NCBI GenBank assembly: GCA_025667525.1
Contig: JANFOE010002254.1
Span: 124,001-188,000, forward strand
Direction of reading: 5' to 3'
DNA: 64,000 nucleotides
From: Glebionis coronaria
Lineage: Eukaryota; Streptophyta; Magnoliopsida; Asterales; Asteraceae
Under the pieces are notes generated by a model that made no database searches, was not told the DNA's origin, and saw only the letters and a program-made list of their open reading frames with translations. Both the position numbers and the translations under genes were made by a program. Positions 21,846 through 35,869 of the stretch are shown here, one piece after another (position 1 is the first letter of the stretch; each line of letters opens with the position of its first letter).

Positions 21846-22300
21846 TTACGTACATTCTTCATATGCATGATTTAATGCATTAAAACTTTATTTCTATTAC
21901 ATTAAGGTTTAAATTCTAATGCATTTAATGCAGTAGGTTATTCGTGTTGTTCATATGCATGATTCACTACATTGCAGCTTTATTTCTACTACATTACAGT
22001 CTAATTTTAATGCATTGTAATGAAGAGGTTACGTACATTCTTCATATGCATGATTTAATGCATTAAAACTTTATTTCTACTACATTAAGGTTTAAATTCT
22101 ATTGCATTTTATGCAGTAGGTTACTCTTGTTGTTCATATGCATGATTTAATACATTGCAGCTTTATTTCTACTACATTACAGTTTAATTTTAATGCATTG
22201 TAATGAAGTAGGTTACATACATTCTTCATATGCATGATTTACTGTATTAAAACTTTATTTCTACTACATTAAGGTTTAAATTCTAATGCATTTAATGCCA
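21842..22300. repeat. 183-bp higher-order repeat of two ~91-bp subunits
   Basis: Subunits alternate between type a (GGTTACGTACATTCTTCATA, then TGCATG) and type b (GGTTATTCGTGTTGTTCATA, then TGCATG). Each is followed by ACTTTATTTCTACTACATTA or a close variant. Type a begins near 21,844, 22,027 and 22,211, spaced 183-184 bp; type b lies between. Two and a half units are present, directly adjoining the 20-bp array. Confidence 0.85.
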
Positions 22301-24055
22301 TGATCATCTAGTGACGACTTACTTCGATAAAAAAAACCATTGTATAATGACATATTATTACGTAATTGATTTCGAGTATTCACACACACTGTTCATAACT
22401 AACTGGTAAATACACATATTTTCAATACTATCATAATATGTTTTAATTATTAATGAAAAAATAATTTTAGTTTTAGAAAAATTGGAAATAAAAGATTGTT
22501 AATTATAAAATATTGAATGGTGAATAATTGTTTAATTAGTATAACTAATGACCACTAGATATTTATATTCATATCTATATCTATATCTATATTAGTTATA
22601 TAAGCTCAATAAAATTGTTGAAAATTTGAAGAATTTTCAACATTTGGCTATAAAAACCAATATACTAATACAAACGGAAACATTACAATGAAATGCAATA
22701 TGAAAAAACACAACTATGATAATGATAAAGTAAATATAGAAAATAAGTTTTGAATCATAATATTCAAGTTTCTACTTCAACTAATCATCAAGTTATGGAA
22801 AGATATATACATTATAGAATACGTGTTGGAATGTATTTTGTTGACATTCTAAGGGAGAGTATTAAATACACAATTGTAAGCTTTCTATACACGACATTCA
22901 ATTTTTAGTTTCAATACATGACATTCAATTTTATGTTTCAAAAATCACGATCCTAATTATATACATCCCAAAATCCTTTTCATAATTCAAAACTGTTGAA
23001 ACTACAAGGGTTAATGCTAGTCAAACCATAATGTAAAGGTTCAAGTTGTCATTTGATGATTTTAAGGATGGAGGAACTACTTATGCACATCAGCTAAGTT
23101 TTAAGGGTGTAATTTGTTCAACCTTAAACATGAGCTTAGTATTTAACCTGAATCATGAATAGGGTTTCATAATCTTTCCCAACCGTTTTCTCTCATTAAA
23201 TCACACTTACACACAGTTCTTGATTTCTTTTTTAGTTTGTTATCAAGTTATCTATCTTGATAACTAGTCTTATATTTGATAATATGTACTTATTGTTGAG
23301 TGTGAGTGTTCTTGTAGTGAGGTGACTGAATCAACTTAGTTGGGACACTCTTTGTTTTGTATTTACTAGCACTCGTTTGAGAACTAGTTATATTGTACTG
23401 AATTTTCATTATATTGCGCTTGGAGAGGTTGATTGTGTGTATCTCTAATGTTTTTTTTTATCTTGCTTACAAAAACCAAATCATAGAGAAGTCATTCATT
23501 TTTTTGTTGTCGTTTTAACAGCTTGATATACAAGAGGCGGTTCATATAAAGCATTAATGATTTTTTTTAGTTTGATCAATTCTCATCTTGATTGATCACA
23601 TGAAGAATGATAGGCACATTGGTGTACTTGTGTTGATTAAAATGCATATTCCAACCTACAAGTCTTTATAAGATTTTCCAAAAAAAGTTTATGACGAATT
23701 AAATTATGGCATCTTGTATAATTTCAGTTAAATGTAACATTTCTATCATGTTTATACTTATTGTCGCATTCTAAACTACGAAACCAATTTTTTTGACTTA
23801 TTACCGATATGCTGATTTTTTTTAGAACGGAAAATGTTAGTGGTTAGTGGGTCGAGTCATGCAATGACATCCAAGCGGAAGAATGTCGTCTTCGAACCCT
23901 CGCCTAGTTATGCTAGACTCCTTATCCGCTTCGCCTGAAAGGCCCTTGGCAGGTCTTGAACCAAAATGTCACGGAAACCACCCCAAAGAAACCACTTAGT
24001 GGAACTTTGGTGGCCAACTACTAATTTCGTACTTTGCAGATTTCATCATGCCTAT
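22301..24055. other. Intergenic DNA, no gene recognised
   Basis: AT-rich DNA with no defensible ORF. Around 23,150-23,450 the composition resembles a transcribed LTR tail, but no LTR ends were found. A SINE-like segment is listed separately. Confidence 0.5.
23830..24010 (+). repeat. Possible tRNA-derived SINE remnant
   Basis: A box-like TAGTGGTTAGTGGG (about 23838-23851) is followed about 40 bp later by a B box-like CTTCGAACCCT (23890-23900), the arrangement of a pol III internal promoter. The body continues to about 24,010. No poly-A or poly-T tail or target duplication was seen, so this is tentative. Confidence 0.3.
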
Positions 24056-24632
24056 TGTTGATACAAAATTTGGATGGACCGAGCTTGACCCGAATTAGGC
24101 TTAATTCGGGGTCTTGTGGACTCCGGCTCTTGCACCAAGTGAAACTTGATTAAGGACCCCGCGCACTAAAAACAGACACCGTTAGGCTTACCGTGGGTTT
24201 GTTCCCCACGGGTAGACTCCGGCGTGAGAGTAAGTAATCGATTTAAGTATATTAGGGTTTAGGGTGTTGAGTCGTACCTTTGTGGAACCTATGGGGTTCC
24301 TTTTATACTCGAGAGTCCTGGCTGGGCTCCCCTACTCTTGCGGCCAAAGGAAGAGATAAAGACCCAGAATAGCTTGATCCTTATCGCATGACTAAGGTAA
24401 GTGCATATCTCTTCCCTTTAGGTGAATATATCTATATGATAGATTATATTCTTGCCTGATCCTGTCGCAGTGCGACAAGTACATGGTTAAGTAATGAACC
24501 ATATGCGCGACAACAACTTACTAGGCCTTCTGGGTTGTGCCTGCATCGCATGAGTATTAATCCATTCCTGATAGATACGGGTAGTACCCGTGAGTTGGAC
24601 TATCCAACCCGACTAGGGACTATACGTCATCA
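24056..24632 (-). repeat. 3' LTR of the Tat-like element
   Basis: It starts TGTTGATAC and ends GTCATCA on the + strand (577 bp), so the - strand LTR begins TGATGAC. A - strand TATA (GTATAAAAGGAACC, about 24,299-24,313) fits the element's orientation. The first 170 bp match 38,248-38,415. Confidence 0.85.
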
Positions 24633-24648
24633 TGTCCCCCCAGTCTAG
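24633..24648 (-). other. 3' polypurine tract of the Tat-like element
   Basis: On the - strand ACTGGGGGGACA immediately precedes the LTR start TGATGACG. A short inverted repeat (GTCTAGTGG and CTACTAGAC) frames the neighbouring 24,643-24,680. Confidence 0.65.
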
Positions 24649-24920
24649 TGGTCGCAGGTTCAAACCGCGGCTACTAGACTATTAACCTCTAAGGCCCCCT
24701 CTCAGACATCCCGTATTCGTAAAAGAAATTCGTGCGCAATGTCAACGCCAATGAAATGATTTTGAATTTGCCCAAGAGTATGAATCCACGTCATACACCA
24801 CTAGTACCAACCCTCTTTAGGAACCGGGAAAAGCATCAGCCACGTCAGAGGGACCAACTAATAAACACCGTATGATGAACTAACTCGTTGGACACATGTC
24901 ACATGATCCCTTGTGTCGAA

Positions 24921-25070
24921 AGTGTATATAAATGCAGTTTTACTGACCATCAACCTCCTTCACATCATTTCAAAAACCTTCCACCATTTTTGAAAACAGC
25001 AAGAAGTAATCACCATAGCAGAAAACATCTTCAAATCTACACCCAACTGAAGTACTGATAAAAGGGAAAA
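24921..25070 (+). promoter_or_regulatory. Candidate promoter of the antisense extra gene
   Basis: GTGTATATAAATGC gives a TATA box at about 24,925-24,932, 140 bp before the ATG at 25,071. A CT- and A-rich leader typical of plant mRNA lies between. It points opposite to the element's own transcription, so the gene would be made from its own promoter. Confidence 0.5.
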
Positions 25071-27546
25071 ATGGTAGCACAATTATTCGATGTGACGTGA
25101 CGCATATTAGAACAAGAACTTTCTAGTTTTTCCACCAAATAGCATATATCTGCAGACCTTCATCCGACTGTGCCAGATCTACAAGCACACATAGGAAGCT
25201 ATCCTGGTGGAAAAATTGGTGTATATACCAGGTTTTTTGAGTTTTCCAACAACCGCATACCATTAAGCCGTTTTTGATCGACGTGCTAAGCTACTAAAGC
25301 ATACACCTTTCACAGCTGCACTGCATCGGTGTCGCAAAGATCTCTGATTTTAAGATAAACTGCTTACTGAAGAACATCGATCCAACCATAAATTTGTTCC
25401 GTGCCTTCTATCGCCCATCTTGGATAAACGGGTGGATATCCTTTGCGAAACGCCCCGTCCAACTGCAATGTTACAAGGTGAAGATAGACTATCTAAAAAA
25501 ATGGAATGATAAATTTTCTGGGTAGACAAGGTTGTATTCCCATTCGAGTATGATTTTATTACTCCCGAGACTATGATGAAAGATGACTGCCCCATCCCTG
25601 GCACTTATAACGAAGCAGACGCGCAGAGAATAGATGCCGACCGGATACCAATCCAGGAATACCCAGAGGCGCTGCTATATGCATTAGGGCTGAGTCATCA
25701 TTCTACTCACCCTTCAAATCAACTTCCATAGTACTTTGACAACTTTGATCATGGTAACAAATCCATTTCCTTATTCGATAAGGAGCTTAAAATTCAAATG
25801 TGTTACGCATATGTTCTCATATTCCCTCCATATTCTGACATAGCTAACTTATACGCAACTCGTGAAGCGCGAGCATCCGTGCGCTGTGACCATGCGTCCT
25901 CGACCCTTTACATCATTCGAGCTATCTAATGGATGGCGCGTTGGTCAACGCACCGTAGAACTGGAGTTTCGCTCTCCGACAACCAGCGGAGGTACATAGA
26001 GGATAGCCGCACTAAATGCCACTCCCATTCGAAGTGTGCCATGCATAATGGAGTCTTCGTCAAAAGAAGTGGATCTGGTAAGTGAGAAAGACTATGGTCT
26101 TGAGGATATCTCGCGCGCTGGTCCCTCAGAAGAGATCATCCCTGTCCCTAGCTACAAAAGGTTACCGTGCTTCCCAACAAACCAAATTCCTAAGAAGAGC
26201 AGGACACGGCCGACCAGACCGCGCGCCGACATTACTTCATGGGGCTTGCTTTCAAGGCCACGCAAGAATAAACATGTGCCAAGGTATATCATAATTCCGC
26301 TTCTTACATTCCTGTAATGTAAATAAAAAATCATCTTTCTAACACTTTCATGATATCAAATTTGCAGCCTATGCATTGCAGTTACTAAAGCTGACACTAA
26401 CACTTCAAAGTCTGAAAAATTACTTCTTCCCTGGAAGTGCACACGCTCATGCGCACTGGATAGCGCAACCACATGTGAGGACTTCCACCAACATCTAATC
26501 CTCCCGGACGTGCCCAACTTTTGCACAAAATGCCCGATGAAATGCTTATGAGAGAGTTGGACACAGTCGTATCTTTCTGAGCGTCTGACTCAAGTGAACT
26601 TGGAAATTACCCAAGTGACGGAACAAAAGAACCATGAGCTTGTGTGCGCCAAAGTTGAACTCGCACGTCTACGCGCTTTTTCCAGTATTGCTGGATCCAT
26701 TCAATACTTAGAGGATGAGAAGGCATCGTTATCCGAATCCATAGGTCGAGAGCGTCGCCTTCGTTCGATACAAGAGGAGGAAAACCTATGGGCCATGTCC
26801 CGGCTTGAGGAGGGTATGAGGGCCCTCACTTCGAATTGTGACAACTTTGTTGCCAGCTGTGATCAAGATATGGCTAAGAAGGCAGAAGTTCTGAAGTATA
26901 TGAGTATCGACTTTGATGAGGAGCTATATCCGCACTTGACGGCAGTGCGCGCTGAGAATCAATGGTTAATTAAGCACGGTCTGTCACTGGCTGTCAAAAG
27001 TGTGGTGGAGCTACCTGGCCTGAAGAAAGCAAGCAAGGAGATTTTTGCTGCTGCCCAACTATTGGGGCAAAGTCTTGCTATGGAGCGCGCCTTCAAAGAT
27101 GGCTTACTGACAGGACCCTTGGAAGGTAGTGTCATTTAATCTCGTTATGCTCAAGAAGGCTTCGACGCCGCGTTCCACAGATTGAAAGATCTTCCACTGC
27201 CAATCATAAATGTTATCGAAAAGGACCAAGACCAACCAATTAATGTGATCATGGCAGGACTCATCCTGGCAAGTCATTGTGAAGAAGATGCAGAGGAAAA
27301 TCCCCTGGCATGGCCAAGCCAAATATCTCCCAATTACAAGTTCCTATTTATGTTGCGGGTGTTCCAAAAATAGTTTCGCTCAAGGACAAGCTAAAGCAGC
27401 GTGCTAAACGCGTGGCGAAGAAGAATAAGTCTTCTGCCAAAAATGTTGTCATTGGCCCAGGTCTGGCGCATCCTAACCGTTGTGATGGTGTACCGGTGAG
27501 TCTGCCTTCCATTGATGTATATCAATACGCGTCTTGCAGTATATGA
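25071..27546 (+). pseudogene. Antisense extra gene of the Tat-like element ('putative gypsy type transposon' domain plus coiled coil), broken
   Basis: The first part (25,071 to about 25,730) carries, across several frames and stops, the signature of the domain Pfam names 'putative gypsy type transposon' (PF04195). Visible pieces are IGVYTRFFEFSNNRIPLSR, LFRAFYRPSW, INGWISFAKRP and KKWNDKFFWVD. The middle holds a basic region with RPRKNKH. A probable intron follows (donor after CCAAG at about 26,282, acceptor TTTGCAG at about 26,367). The part at 26,594-27,139 is a long coiled coil (LEDEKASLSESIGRERRLR and more). After a stop at 27,139 the frame continues, with one more shift, to a Lys/Arg-rich end (KQRAKRVAKKNKSS) at 27,546. 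Function of the family is unknown. At least five lesions make this a pseudogene. Confidence 0.7.
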
Positions 27547-27742
27547 AGTAGGCGTGGGCACAACGTCGTGTGTCGTTAGCGATATGTTATAAAAGGCATT
27601 TTGTCGCACTATGTGCTTTGTTGTAACCATGTACATTATTTGTAAAGTAAGAAATTTTTAATGTCTATAGCGACTTGTGCTGTTGTGTGCACATAGCGTC
27701 CTGCACCATGTTTATATTTATTTGTGTATATATATATATATA
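27547..27742. other. Tat-like internal DNA ending in a TA microsatellite
   Basis: Non-coding tail of the antisense gene. The last 18 bp are alternating TA, the left half of the microsatellite that continues at 33,731 after the Helitron. Confidence 0.6.
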
Positions 27743-28192
27743 TCTATAATATATATATGGGGCTAAGTTTGACATAAGAAAATAAAATGACGCCATGTCA
27801 TATCCTACGTGGCATTATCTCATTGGCTATGATATTCTACACAAAAAATTTAGGAAACAAAATCTCGACATCTATTCCTTTAATATAATTCGGATGAATC
27901 TTCTATCATCTGATAATCTTATATTCAGTTATATAAAACCCTTATATATTTATATGCATATCCTGTTAATCTTATATTCATATTTTGTATAAAACCTTAA
28001 TATACTCATTCGTCTAGATCCTAACGTCATCTTAAAACACTAATTTACAGAATTCGTATGTATGTCACCCAAGTGATAGAAGTTCTTGAAAGTCTTAAAG
28101 AAGAAAAATATTCCTTTCTTAACTATATGAAAAAAATTCCTTTCTTAACTATATGAAATTTCGGAGATCTATTTTTGCACTATTTTTTTTAA

Positions 28193-28540
28193 TCAGTATT
28201 GCTTTATGATCTTTTGAAGGGCACGAGATAATTGATATTGACGAGGTTGCAGAATCTGGACAAGACGGTGGAGGCGATAACCAAAACAAATTACAATGGG
28301 ATGATGATTTTCCTTGGATTGAGATATATGATATATGATTTTCCTTGGATTGAGTTGTTGATACTCGAATCTGGTATGCATGTTTTATTTGATTTTAGTA
28401 GTCACACCTCATCTACAAACTGATTTTCTTTGATAATATGCTTATGACCATGTTCACGTTGGCCAAGGTCACGAGAAAACACGAGGATGTGCCTTTAATC
28501 AAACAGGAGATGACTAATAGCATAAACTGCATTGCGGTTT
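28193..28540 (+). other. Exon-like open segment inside the Helitron (unidentified)
   Basis: After a T-rich tract ending in GAAG the reading GHEIIDIDEVAESGQDGG continues through DNQNKLQWDDDFPWIEI in one frame. It is acidic and looks coding, but I recognise no family. It could be part of a captured host gene. Confidence 0.25.
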
Positions 28541-31500
28541 TTTTCTCTATATCCTAATAATCATATAGATAATAGTTAAACAATGGGATTAAAATTGTAA
28601 TAGTCATGGTGCGGTTATTTTTATTGTTTCGTTCACACAGCAAGTCAGCTGAGAAGTCTCGATATCTCAGGTTGCAGCAAATTGATTTAAAGGGCATTAT
28701 GTGGTTGAGAAACAAACTTGGTGTTTGGTTCGAGGGTATTACGTGGTTGAGGAATTCTATACTCCCAAACCCATAGTGATTAATCATCATATACAATCTA
28801 TGGGTTGATGATGAAGGGAATATGGAGCTTGATTTTGAGTCAGATGACGAGGTTTTGATTTCTTTCTTTTTTTGTTTCTCGTGCAGCCCCATAGAAAATC
28901 TATAATGGTTCAACATACCCGAAGAAGGTTGTTGGAATAGATGAGGTGGACCAACAGAGCATACATGTGGCAATTGACCTTGAACCGGACCAAAAGTGAA
29001 TCCTACATACACCTGCGAATGCTGCACATATTGGTGTGACATTGATGGTTGAAACACATTAAAAACAGGTGTAGGGGTAAAACCAATATGTTTCTCTACA
29101 TAAAGGTGTAAGAGCAACATGGATGACAACACTATCATTGTCTCTTCACTCGTGTCTCTTTTCAGCTCTCACATGTGTGCAAATTTGTCATATTGCATTT
29201 GAATTCAAGGAATAAAATATATATGCATCAGTTTCAATAGTTAAGGCACAATGAATATGCATTATTCTTTCTTATCTTTTGTTCTACATCAAATATAAAA
29301 AATTGAAAACGTTTGCAACCGAAAAGAACTAATAATGGTACATGTGTTTGACGGGACATTGATGTGCATTTGATTATCTTAACTATTAGTAAGTTGAGGT
29401 GATTCGTGTATCAAACAGCTTGACTATGCGTCTTTGCATATGTCTGTCACTTTGTCATAACCAACTACTTATAAAGGGTCTATTCTGTGACACTTATTTA
29501 AATAGGTTTTTATAGAGCTGTTTTGGAATTCTCAAAGTCCCTACGTATACATCATTGGAATTTTGTTATATGCTGATATGCAGGCTGCTGCTGTTTGCAG
29601 GGGCGGAGATCTGTTGGATTATTTTCCCCTCAGCCGTGTACTCTTAAATCACGCTACTTATCATACATGTAGTTATATTGTTAGTTATGTGTGCAGCCTC
29701 ACCTGTGTATCCATACGAAAGTGACAAATTACAGGCCTTAAATAAGGTTAAATAAAACTGATGAATATACTTTAATTGTTGTACGTTATTGTTTTCGAGA
29801 ATCACTTCGTGGACCTTCTCAAGCCACTCCCAACCATTGTAAAAGAGGTATAAGTCACAACCAGCAGATGCCACAGTCTTAACAACAGTTTGGTGTTGTT
29901 GAAGAATCTTATGGTTGATGGAAACTTGGAAAAGTACCTCGAGGTAACCTTCTTAAATTGTTACTGGTATTTACGAAAAATGTTGAAAGTGTTGATTCAT
30001 CTAATTATCCGATACTGGAGAGTGGTAGGTATTCTTCCTCGTCTAAAGTCTTTCGATAACAGGTAGAGACGGGCTCGGGTGGATGATTGGTAATGAGTAC
30101 CTACATGCGGCATTACTGGAGGATATTCTGGTATTCTGGCAATATGTTTTAAAAATTAAGATATTTTAAGTTTCTATTTGAATGCATGTTTTTAGTATGC
30201 TTTAAGTGGTACTCTATTAATTAGTAGTAGCGGGCAAGCGCAAGCAGTATGTTTACTGATATAAACTTCTTTATTATCCTCTTCATTTTACTTATATGTC
30301 CTTTTTTATATTTAATTTCTGGCAGCGCAAAAACAGATATGTTGAACTATACTGGATTCACCAAAATATATAGAGCTAAAGGCCATCACCTTCGTCAAGT
30401 ATCTTTACCACCTCCTCAGTAAGAGTCTGACTGCTGCAAATATTCTGGTGAGAGTACCTTTGACATCTCTTCTAGAAGTATAAACTCTTTGTTTTTATGC
30501 ATAATTTATCAGTCATGTGCGAGAAAGACAACAACATCATTTAAAAAAGATCATGCACTGGACGAGGAATCCAAGGTGGACTGTGATGGCGTTCATTGGA
30601 CAGACATGCTACCACGTCAGAGACAACTGACAATGACCATATGACTGAGAATCGAGCTCGCAAAGAAGATGTGCAAAAACACAAGGTATGTTTCAGATAA
30701 TTTTTGCGAACTGTTTATTTATTAGTATATAAGAATCTGAAGTATTTTCACTCTTTTGCTGTTATTGATGAGTATTCTGCAATCTGCATAACCACCTGGT
30801 GTTTTGTCTTTCTAATTCTATAGGTAGTTCATGACCTATGCTATTAATAGCGTTCATAAGACAATGGATTATTATAAAGGCAAACCATAGATTTCTCTGA
30901 TCGCAGTAAATATTAAAAGAGTTTCAGCTCACTATTTTATTCAAAATGCTATACAAAGTCAACAAATAAACATTAAACAAGAGTGAGTTTACATGGATTG
31001 TCTGTGATGATTTGTCCAACATTGCATGTACTGTTTTTTGGTTAAATCCCAGTCAGGTTTTTTTTGAACTACTGGACTAATTATTCTGTTTTACTTATCT
31101 GAGAATCACTATGGATATATGTTTAGTATAGGGGTGGAATAAGAAAGGGTATTATCATTTTGTTGGTACTGACACAGTACCGTTACATACTTTTTTCCTA
31201 TATGATATTTAACTCGTGACCTTAAAAGATCAAGACACACGAACAAAGACATCATCATCGATCTGTGATAATATTCGAATCAAAGAAGGGAATATAAGCC
31301 GCTTTGTAAAGTAAAGGAGTTGTATCTTATTTTTGTGTTTCAAATTATTTAAGAGTTAAAGTGATATACGGAGAGATGAGATGATGAGTTATGTTAAGTC
31401 TGATTTGGGTGAGATTAGAGACTCACGGATAGGATACAAAATCGGGGCCTGTTTTGTTTTAGATTACCTTTTTTATGACAAAAAAAACTTAATATGTGTC

Positions 31501-31952
31501 TTTGTAGTCTCACATGAATAAAGACCATACAAAAGATACAAAATTAATAGCTCAACCCTCAACATCAATTACGGTAATCCTTTTTCTTGAGTTAGATTTG
31601 TTATATAACATCACCGATATTCTACTACGTAGAAAAGGCTGGAAGGTTGTATAAAACCTGAAACAATCAAGCCTGTATAATGAGCAAGAAACAACCGCAA
31701 TTGATGTATTAGTCGGGATTTGTGGGTCTGTTTCACCAGAGACTTTGGGTTGTTCGTGCATCACGAGCTCCATGGACCATGGAGATTTTCGTCACCAAGA
31801 AAGAACATGTCGTAGTATACCTATCCTATCCTTGTGGAAGAAGTTTGTGTAGAATGACCATATAGTCGTACAAACAATGCCTTCGATTGTGTTATTTCCT
31901 GATTGTGTCATGTGCTTTTTATCCCTTCTGATCGTTTGTGTTTGCTTTTTTA

Positions 31953-32038
31953 GTCGCTGTCTCGATCTCATGATGTGGGCCTCGGTATATTGGATTTTCC
32001 TGCTACCGGCAAGGCATTGGGCCGTTACTTAACTGGCA
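31953..32038 (+). other. Exon-like segment inside the Helitron (unidentified)
   Basis: A T-rich tract ending in TTTTTTAG is followed by an open stretch encoding SLSRSHDVGLGILDFPATGK and ALGRYLTGR, then GTATGG. Acceptor, open frame and donor make it a good candidate for a captured exon. No family was recognised. Confidence 0.35.
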
Positions 32039-33699
32039 GGTATGGCTTTCGTATATATAGTCGACATTAATGATTCTTTTAAGTATTTTATTTATTTGTT
32101 TGTTTTGTTTGGCTGAGGCTTGGAGCAGATATGTTAGTTTACCACCGCTACTTGAATGGCAAGGATGGCTTTTGATGACCAGATATGCCTTCATATACTT
32201 AAAGACAACAAGAGCCCAACTCTCTAGATTCACATAATACTTTCTCATTACGCAGCTGGTTAAGTCGAACATTAGTTACTTATAAAAGAGTTTTTTTAAC
32301 TGTGTTAAAAGAAGGTAACTACTGGAGATATTGTATCTATCTAAAAATAGTGTTACAACTCCTACTGGCGTTGCTACGATTACTCTTTTTGTCCCTATGG
32401 GCACCTTTCCTTGCAGAGGTATGTCCCGAGTGTTTCTCAACAATCAAATTTACTAATTTCAAAATTTCTGCCGATTTTTAAACCTTTTTTGTGTAACCAT
32501 ACTAACAAGGATGTGACACGAGTGGAAATATTTATGTCACTTATTAGTCTTTTCTCTTCAACCCAACTACAAAAAAAAGGTGCATCAGTAGCTCAATGTG
32601 ATGCGAGTGGAAATAATTCGGTCCACCGACAATCTTTGAACCAATTAGCGATTAATCCCGCAACTGTTGTGCCCTCGAGGAGATGTTTTTAAATTAGTTT
32701 TCCTTTCATTTTTGTTGCATTTTTGAAGAGTGTATGAGTTAAGGGGCCCGATATGTCTACACACTGTGTCAGTTGTATTTTAACATATTATGTTGCCTAA
32801 GTTAAACTCAGAGTAGTTGTTTGGTTCTTAATGTGCAAATGGAATAAACGGTTTGGTTTGTTTCATAAAACATGTATCTTTACAAGACCATGGTTACTTA
32901 ATGTTTGTTTTTTGTTTTTATTTTTAGATAACTTTATATGATCTAATTTATGAAGTCGTTAACTCTCTGTAGCACTTCATCTTATTGTATAAATCATAAA
33001 TAAACGTTCTTTAATAGTTCTAGAGCAGGTTTTACTTTGAATTTTTTTATTTTTTTTAAACTATCATTAAATATTACTGTATGTATGTGTTAATTATTTT
33101 TTACTTAGATCTTTTACTTTTCATTTAGAGTTTCATTCTAAAAGTTTAATATGTGTGAGAACATGAATAAATCGGTTATGTTGTTCATCTAAATGTACAA
33201 GATCATCCTTCCTTACAAGAATGTAATTGCAAATATATGTAGTCACTCATTTAGATCACTTTTTTAATGCAGTTGTAATAAGAGAATCACAAATAGTGTT
33301 AAGTAAAAAATGATAAGACCACCCAGGCCAGCTAGAAAAGAATAAGATACTCACATGCGTGTTCGAGTTAGTTTAGTCATCAAAAGAGAACATAACCATA
33401 AATGTATTTTCAATACTAAGAACTTGAAATTTTCTGGAAAAACAACACTTCTTACACCCTACACAGTCCATTGCACCATGTAAAAATAGTAGACGCGACA
33501 AACACTTAAACTTAAAAAACAAAAACTTATATTAGTAAACGAAAGATTCACATGGGATAAAACAAGTCAGTTGAGTGAGAAAGCTCTAAAAATATCAAAA
33601 AATAGATTCGTTTAGGTTTTCTTTTAACAAAAATGATTCCCACTAAAATAAAATAAAATTAATACACAAACGTACTTTAAAACAAAAATTAACGAAACA

Positions 33700-34503
<804 letters not shown>

Positions 34504-35700
34504 TCAGGGAGAATATCGTCCAAAATCCTGGTTTTCTGTTGAGTTACTCCTCCCGGGACTGGATACCGACTGCGCATAGATATCCATGTTTATCCTAGCC
34601 CATGAGAGTCCTTTATTTTCTCCTCGGCGTTGTTGCGTGCTTCGTGTTGCTGATAGTCTGTTTGCTTGATCTATTTTTCGCATAGTGCGGGCAATTATTC
34701 TAGCTGGAGGGGCGATTGCTCCTTTCCTTTGTTGCTGGTGGTTACCTTGCGGTGGGAGTATTGCTGCTACCCTTCGCGCCATGTTTCCTATCGACGTGGC
34801 CAGAGAACCTAGAGTATGCCCCAGCCTTGAGAGAATTCCATCTTCCTTTGTGCTTTTTGTTGAGGGTGGCCCAGTGATCATGTTAGGATTTTTCCTATGA
34901 CATGGGTCCGCCTGACATTGGAGACATCGCGCCACCCTTTTACGAACATCCTTATGCATAAATGGCCAAAAATACCATGAGCGAGCAATCTCATCAACCA
35001 CAGCTATCGGGCCATGCGGGCACGCCCTTTTATGTGCGGCTTCCACGATCGCCCATGCTCGCTCTGGCGCTAGACATTGTAGTGTTCGCCCGTTACTTGA
35101 TTGTTGGTTCAACGTTCCCTTGATGATTTTAAAGTGCCTTGCTCTCGTCTGCACTTGTTTGGCTTTCCTTCTATTGCTTGGTAATGTATTATGTGTCAGG
35201 AACTCCCTAATAGGTGTCATCCATGTTAGTGTCTCAAGACCCGCGCTTATATTTTTGTGTAAGATAAAATCAACTAGCACGTGACTAGAAGGTTTATCCA
35301 TGTTCACAACTGAGAGTTGATCCATGTCAGCAGAGATTTCGCCATTTTCTTTAGAAACTTTTCGTATAGCAAACTCTGCGAACTGCATGGCCCTCATATT
35401 TTGCGTGTATTGGATTAGCGTATGTCCTGGTGGCTCGCATGACCCCGCGGCCCTGCTTGCCAACAAAGGGTTATATGCGTAGGCCACTAGGATTTTTATG
35501 TCCATTCTGAGTGCCAATCTTAGACCTGCTATGAGGGCTTCGTAATCTGCTTCCATACTTGTTGCGGAAAAGTCAAACAACAGCGCGTAGGTAATTTTTA
35601 TGTCACCCTGATCTGTGAGGATGAACCCTGCATTTGGCCCTCCTTATCCTGCGAAGCCTGTCGAAAAGAGGACCCATGGGAGCCCTGCAGGTGAGCCTTC
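34504..35700 (-). pseudogene. Gypsy pol remnant: RNase H and integrase zinc finger (RT and integrase core missing)
   Basis: Reading down the - strand, RNase H starts around WVLFSTGFAG (35,670), meets an in-frame TAA at 35646-35644, and continues through GPNAGFILTDQGDIKITYAL and SMEADYEALIAGLRLALRM. A tether follows, then the integrase zinc finger region with ACPHGPIAVVDEIARSWYFW and RVARCLQCQAD. After that the sequence becomes a basic, low-complexity tail with no DDE core. RNase H comes almost directly after the protease end, so the reverse transcriptase domain has been lost. Such an element could only have moved with enzymes supplied by another copy. Confidence 0.8.
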
Positions 35701-35869
35701 GTGCATGAATATACTTTTAGCATGGGAATCTTCTGAGATGCACCTCCTCTTCCTCATCCGTGAGCTGGATCCAGTGTTGCGCTCACTCCTTTCAGCATCC
35801 TTCCTTTTCGCGCCGTGGCTAGAAGTTATGTACCCCCTTCGAGCGTATCTATGTTGCGGATGGTGACTA

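Noticed and set aside
24643..24680. tRNA-like B box (GGTTCAAACCGCGG) with flanking stem
   Set aside because: No full cloverleaf or A box at the right distance; the segment is internal to the gypsy element beside its polypurine tract.
28554..29138. 194-residue - strand ORF inside the Helitron
   Set aside because: Not entered as a gene: no recognised motif, and the second half is low-complexity Ile/Asn-rich. It could still be a captured fragment.
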